Under the pieces are notes generated by a model. The model made no database searches, was not told the DNA's origin, and worked only from the letters and a program-made list of their open reading frames with translations. This document shows positions 61,185 through 64,000 of a stretch of DNA of 64,000 bases, piece by piece. Position 1 is the stretch's first letter; each line of letters begins with the position of its first letter. Origin of the DNA: JAWLBM01 sp041687675 (GTDB lineage Bacteria; Pseudomonadota; Alphaproteobacteria; Rhizobiales; Pleomorphomonadaceae); NCBI GenBank assembly GCA_041687675.1, contig JAWLBM010000003.1, positions 124,001-188,000 on the forward strand. The letters are read 5' to 3'. The position numbers and the translations under genes were made by a program.

Positions 61185-62336
61185 ATGAGCGATCTCTCCA
61201 CTCCCCTCGGCCTCGGCACCCCCGGGGCCGAGAAGAAACGGCGGCCCTTCGGCGTCATCGCCTCGGTGGCGGTGGTCGGCCTCGCCTCGGCGATCGGGCT
61301 CTACATCGTCGCCGTCGACGACCCGCTCGGCGGCGAGCCGGTGGCGGTCACGCGGATCGAGGACGTCAACGGCTCGATCGACCGCGACGAGGTGACGATG
61401 GTCGGCGTCAAGTCCGGCTCCGGCGAGATCCTGCCGCCGATCGAGGCGCCGGCCGGCGGCGCGGAGGTGGAGGAGGTTCGCCCGCCCGGCGGCGCCGTGG
61501 CGGTGAGCCTCCCGAACGGCGACGTCGCCTCGCTCAGCCTGCCGACGCTGCCGCTCCCCGAACTCCAGGAGGACGGGCCCCACGGGCCGCTGCCGCGGGT
61601 GTCGGAGGCCGGGCTCCGGCCGCTCGACGCCTACGCTCGCCCGGTGCCGGACTATGTCGGCGCCGCGCCGAAGATCGCCATCATCGTCGGCGGGCTCGGC
61701 CTCAGCCAGACCGGCACCCAGGAGGCGCTGCGGCAGTTGCCGCCCGAGATCACCCTCGCCTTCGCGCCCTACGGCAACAGCCTCGACCGCTGGACGGCCC
61801 GCGCCCGCCAGGACGGCCACGAGCTGCTGCTGCAGGTGCCGCTGGAGCCCTTCGACTACCCGGACAACGATCCAGGCCCGCAGACCCTGATCACCGGCGC
61901 CTCGCCGGAGAAGAACGTGGACAGCCTGCGCTGGCTGATGTCGCGCATCGGCACCTATGTGGGCGTGATGAGCTACATGGGCGCACGCTTCACCGCGGAC
62001 ACCGAGGCGCTGCAGCCGATGATGTCCGAGATCGCCCGGCGCGGGCTGATGTTCGTCGACGAGGGCGCGTCGCTGCGCAGCCGCAGCGACGAGGCGGCCA
62101 AGGCGACGCGCACGCCCTTCGCCCGCGCCGACCTCGTCATCGACACCGTCGCCAGCGAAGCCGAGATCGCCGGGCGACTTGCCCAGCTCGAGCAGATCGC
62201 CCGCACCCGCGGCCTCGCCGTCGGCTCGGCGAGCGCGCTGCCGGTCTCGGTGCGGGCGATCGGCGAATGGGCGAAGACGCTGGAACGGCGCGGTATCACC
62301 CTGGTTCCGGTCTCCGCCGCCCTCTCCGCCTCCTGA
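61185..62336 (+). CDS. Divergent polysaccharide deacetylase family protein (YibQ-like)
   Basis: A 383-residue membrane-anchored periplasmic protein. A short cytoplasmic lead (EKKRRPFG) precedes one helix (VIASVAVVGLASAIGLYIVA). A linker to residue ~160 is Pro/Gly-rich. The deacetylase-like domain starts KIAIIVGGLGLSQTGTQEAL, then ITLAFAPYGNSLDRWTARAR, GHELLLQVPLEPFDYPDNDP and MSRIGTYVGVMSYMGARFT. These are the DUF610/YibQ motifs found downstream of ctpA in this group. The family's catalytic status is unclear. GCGG and a weak purine stretch precede ATG 61185. Confidence 0.9.
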   Translation: MSDLSTPLGLGTPGAEKKRRPFGVIASVAVVGLASAIGLYIVAVDDPLGGEPVAVTRIEDVNGSIDRDEVTMVGVKSGSGEILPPIEAPAGGAEVEEVRPPGGAVAVSLPNGDVASLSLPTLPLPELQEDGPHGPLPRVSEAGLRPLDAYARPVPDYVGAAPKIAIIVGGLGLSQTGTQEALRQLPPEITLAFAPYGNSLDRWTARARQDGHELLLQVPLEPFDYPDNDPGPQTLITGASPEKNVDSLRWLMSRIGTYVGVMSYMGARFTADTEALQPMMSEIARRGLMFVDEGASLRSRSDEAAKATRTPFARADLVIDTVASEAEIAGRLAQLEQIARTRGLAVGSASALPVSVRAIGEWAKTLERRGITLVPVSAALSAS

Positions 62337-62352
62337 ACCAAGGCCCGGCCCC

Positions 62353-62856
62353 GTGACCCGCCGCGACGAGCTTCCCTATCGCCCCTGCGTGGGCGCCATG
62401 CTGATCAACCGGGAGGGCCTCGTCTTCCTCGGCAATCGGATCGATCGCGCCGGAGACGGCGACGACGCCTGGCAGATGCCCCAGGGCGGCATCGATCCCG
62501 GCGAGGACCTCCTCGCCGCCGCGAGGCGCGAGCTCCACGAGGAGACCAACGTCACCTCGGTGGAACTCCTCGCCGAGGCGCCCGACTGGTACGCCTACGA
62601 CGTGCCGGAGGACATCGCCACCGGCCGCTTCCAGAGGAAGTGGCGGGGCCAGACCCAGAAATGGTTCGCCTTCCGCTTCACCGGCGACGACCGGGAGGTC
62701 GACATCCACCACCCGGCCGGCGGGGCCGAGAAGCCGGAGTTCGGCGCCTGGCGCTGGGAGCGGCTGGAGCGGGTCCCGGCGCTGATCGTGCCGTTCAAGC
62801 GGCCGGTCTACGAGAAGGTCTGCGCGGCCTTCGCCCACCTGGCGAAGCCGCTGTGA
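62353..62856 (+). CDS. rppH: RNA pyrophosphohydrolase (Nudix)
   Basis: A 167-residue Nudix hydrolase starting at GTG. The Nudix box is GGIDPGEDLLAAARRELHEE followed by TNV, preceded by AWQMPQ. LPYRPCVGAMLINREGLVFL is the N-terminus typical of alphaproteobacterial RppH, and KWRGQTQKWFAFRFTGDD is a family-specific segment. It removes pyrophosphate from the 5' end of mRNAs, or hydrolyses dinucleoside polyphosphates. The stop overlaps the next Nudix gene by 4 nt. Which of the two tandem copies is the true RppH cannot be decided by eye, but this copy is closer in length and motif. Confidence 0.88.
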   Translation: MTRRDELPYRPCVGAMLINREGLVFLGNRIDRAGDGDDAWQMPQGGIDPGEDLLAAARRELHEETNVTSVELLAEAPDWYAYDVPEDIATGRFQRKWRGQTQKWFAFRFTGDDREVDIHHPAGGAEKPEFGAWRWERLERVPALIVPFKRPVYEKVCAAFAHLAKPL

Positions 62857-63416
62857 GCGGCCGTCCGGAGGCGGCCGCCGAGCCGCCGGCGCAGCGCGAT
62901 CCGCTCACACCCGACCTGCCGCTCCGGCCGAACGTCGGCATCGTCCTCGTCAACACCGAGGGGCTCGTCTTCGCCGGCCGCTGCTTCCCCAACCCGCACG
63001 GCTGGCCCGATCCCGAGATCGCCGCGCCCGGCGCCGACTGGTGCATGCCGCAGGGCGGCGTCGACCCCGGCGAGGAGATCGTCGCGGCGGCGCGGCGGGA
63101 GCTCCTCGAGGAGACCGGCGTCGCCTCGGCGGACTTCGTGGCCGCGACCCCCGGAGCCTTCGACTACGACTTTCCCGTCCGCGGCGCCCCGGGCCACAAG
63201 CTCCACCCCTTCCGTGGCCAGCGCCAGCGCTGGACGCTGTTCCGCTTCACCGGCCATGACGGCGAGATCCGCGTCGACGCCGCCCACACCCACGAGCCGG
63301 CGGAGTTCCTGGAGTGGCGCTGGCGCCCCATCGCAGACCTGCTCGAGGGGGGTATTCGCCACCGGCGGGCCGTCTACACCCAGGTGATCCGCTGGGTGGA
63401 GGCGCTGCGGGGATGA
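62853..63416 (+). CDS. Second RppH-type Nudix hydrolase
   Basis: A 187-residue Nudix protein starting at GTG, overlapping the first by 4 nt. The Nudix box is GGVDPGEEIVAAARRELLEE followed by TGV, with DWCMPQ before it. LRPNVGIVLVNTEGLVFAGR and FRGQRQRWTLFRFTGHDGEI show it is a paralogue of the upstream enzyme, with an insertion (PNPHGWPDPEIAAPGA). The N-terminal ~22 residues are extra. It may act on a different nucleotide or RNA substrate (inference). Confidence 0.85.
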   Translation: MSGRPEAAAEPPAQRDPLTPDLPLRPNVGIVLVNTEGLVFAGRCFPNPHGWPDPEIAAPGADWCMPQGGVDPGEEIVAAARRELLEETGVASADFVAATPGAFDYDFPVRGAPGHKLHPFRGQRQRWTLFRFTGHDGEIRVDAAHTHEPAEFLEWRWRPIADLLEGGIRHRRAVYTQVIRWVEALRG

Positions 63417-63429
63417 GCCCGCGCGGGGC

Positions 63430-63711
63430 TCAGCGCCGCGTCGGTTCCTCGACCGAGGTGCCCCGGGCCCGCGCGACGACGACCATCGCGACGACCGCGA
63501 CCACGGCTCCGACGATCGCCGCGATGGTGCCCTCGAGGCGGTCGGCCTCGGCCCAGCCCACCGTCCAGGCGAGGAAGTAGCCCGCATAGGCCCCGGCGAC
63601 CCCGACCCCGAGGGCGAGGATGAGCGAGGCGGCGCCCCGCGGCCGCGGCAGCGCCGCGACGGCCAGGAACCCGGCCACGACGCCGATGATGAAGGCGATG
63701 ATCATGCTCAT
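63430..63711 (-). CDS. GlsB/YeaQ/YmgE-like small membrane protein
   Basis: A 93-residue protein with three hydrophobic helices: IIAFIIGVVAGFLAVAALP, LILALGVGVAGAYAGYFLAW and GTIAAIVGAVVAVVAMVVVA. Glycine spacing resembles the transglycosylase-associated (GlsB/YeaQ/YmgE) family, whose members are small stress-related membrane proteins. It is convergent with the second Nudix gene, 13 nt from its stop. A second Met (63705) is an alternative start. Confidence 0.72.
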   Translation of the reverse strand: MSMIIAFIIGVVAGFLAVAALPRPRGAASLILALGVGVAGAYAGYFLAWTVGWAEADRLEGTIAAIVGAVVAVVAMVVVARARGTSVEEPTRR

Positions 63712-64000
63712 GCGGAGCCCCTTCCGGCCGCTGCAGACGGCGACCGAACAGGCCGGGGCCGCCGTTGTTCCGCGCCGCGCGGCCGGGGCGGCTGCGGGCG
63801 GGCCGTTCGGAGCCCGCCCCGGTCAGGGCTGCCTCCGGCCGGCGAGGGGCCGGCCAGCGGCCGGAATCCGCCCGAAGTGGCTGCCGACGACGGCCAGCAG
63901 CCGCCGTTGCATCGGCCGGTGCCGGTCGCGGACGTGGACGGCCCCGTGCACCGTCTGCTGGATCGGCGGAGCGTCCGCCACCGGGCGGCAGCGGCCGGTC
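63712..64000. other. Right-edge sequence, possible end of an unseen minus-strand gene
   Basis: One minus-strand frame enters from the right edge and stops at 63823, with the plausible tail QTVHGAVHVRDRHRP and RRLLAVVGSHFGRIP. No family is recognised and the region could be noncoding. Confidence 0.2.

Noticed and set aside
1..64000. CRISPR arrays, insertion sequences, integrases or prophage genes
   Set aside because: No regularly spaced repeats, transposase motifs or phage structural genes were seen anywhere in the window.

Overview
This is a very GC-rich (visibly about 70%), gene-dense bacterial chromosome segment. The right-hand block has the order rplU-rpmA-GNAT-GNAT-obg-proB-proA-nadD-rsfS-rlmH-envC-ctpA-divergent polysaccharide deacetylase-rppH, which is the usual alphaproteobacterial (Hyphomicrobiales-like) arrangement. 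A perfect FNR/FixK-type box and frequent ATGA/GTGA stop-start overlaps fit that assignment. The genus cannot be fixed from the window.

Layout. 1-9.4 kb: a DevB/DevC-like ABC exporter (permease cut by the window edge) behind an FNR/FixK box, a small four-helix membrane protein, two cupins, a FeeM-like N-acyl amino acid synthase, a membrane-anchored GGDEF-EAL protein, a methyltransferase, an alpha/beta hydrolase and a tiny CxxCxGxG zinc protein. 10.2-15.1 kb: an unusual four-gene island made of a P2-type ATPase with an HMA2-like N-terminus, a divergent MetK paralogue with altered active-site loops, a stand-alone HMA2-like protein and a DUF5132-like protein.

15.5-40.9 kb: a near-complete alginate biosynthesis and export locus. 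One minus-strand operon of 12 genes reads algD, alg8, alg44, an Alg44 paralogue with degenerate PilZ motifs, algG (with a ~480-residue N-terminal extension), a 1008-residue Sel1 protein, algI, algJ, algX, algF, a 939-residue Sel1 protein and algL. A divergent plus-strand operon encodes a small winged-helix-like protein, a 467-residue AlgK-sized Sel1 protein and a second algL. An AlgE-like porin with a POTRA-like N-terminus follows, translationally coupled to a short-chain dehydrogenase. The expected flow is: AlgD makes GDP-mannuronate; Alg8/Alg44 polymerise it under c-di-GMP control; AlgG, AlgI/J/X/F and AlgL modify and edit the polymer in the periplasm; Sel1 scaffolds and the porin carry it out. 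GDP-mannose supply (algA/algC) is not in the window. Well-studied alginate producers are gammaproteobacteria, so a rearranged and elaborated locus in this background is the most interesting content here.

41-45.7 kb: two SDR oxidoreductases, a winged-helix regulator and a run of small secreted or membrane proteins (EF-hand, glycine-zipper lipoprotein, others). 46-49.8 kb: a decayed-looking stretch beside tRNA-Ser(CGA), holding a 5'-truncated alkyl sulfatase, an AI-2E-type transporter and fragments of an alkaline phosphatase and a K+ channel. 50.3-63.7 kb: the conserved housekeeping block, with two tandem RppH-type Nudix hydrolases and a GlsB/YeaQ-type membrane protein at the end. No rRNA, CRISPR array, transposase or prophage was seen.
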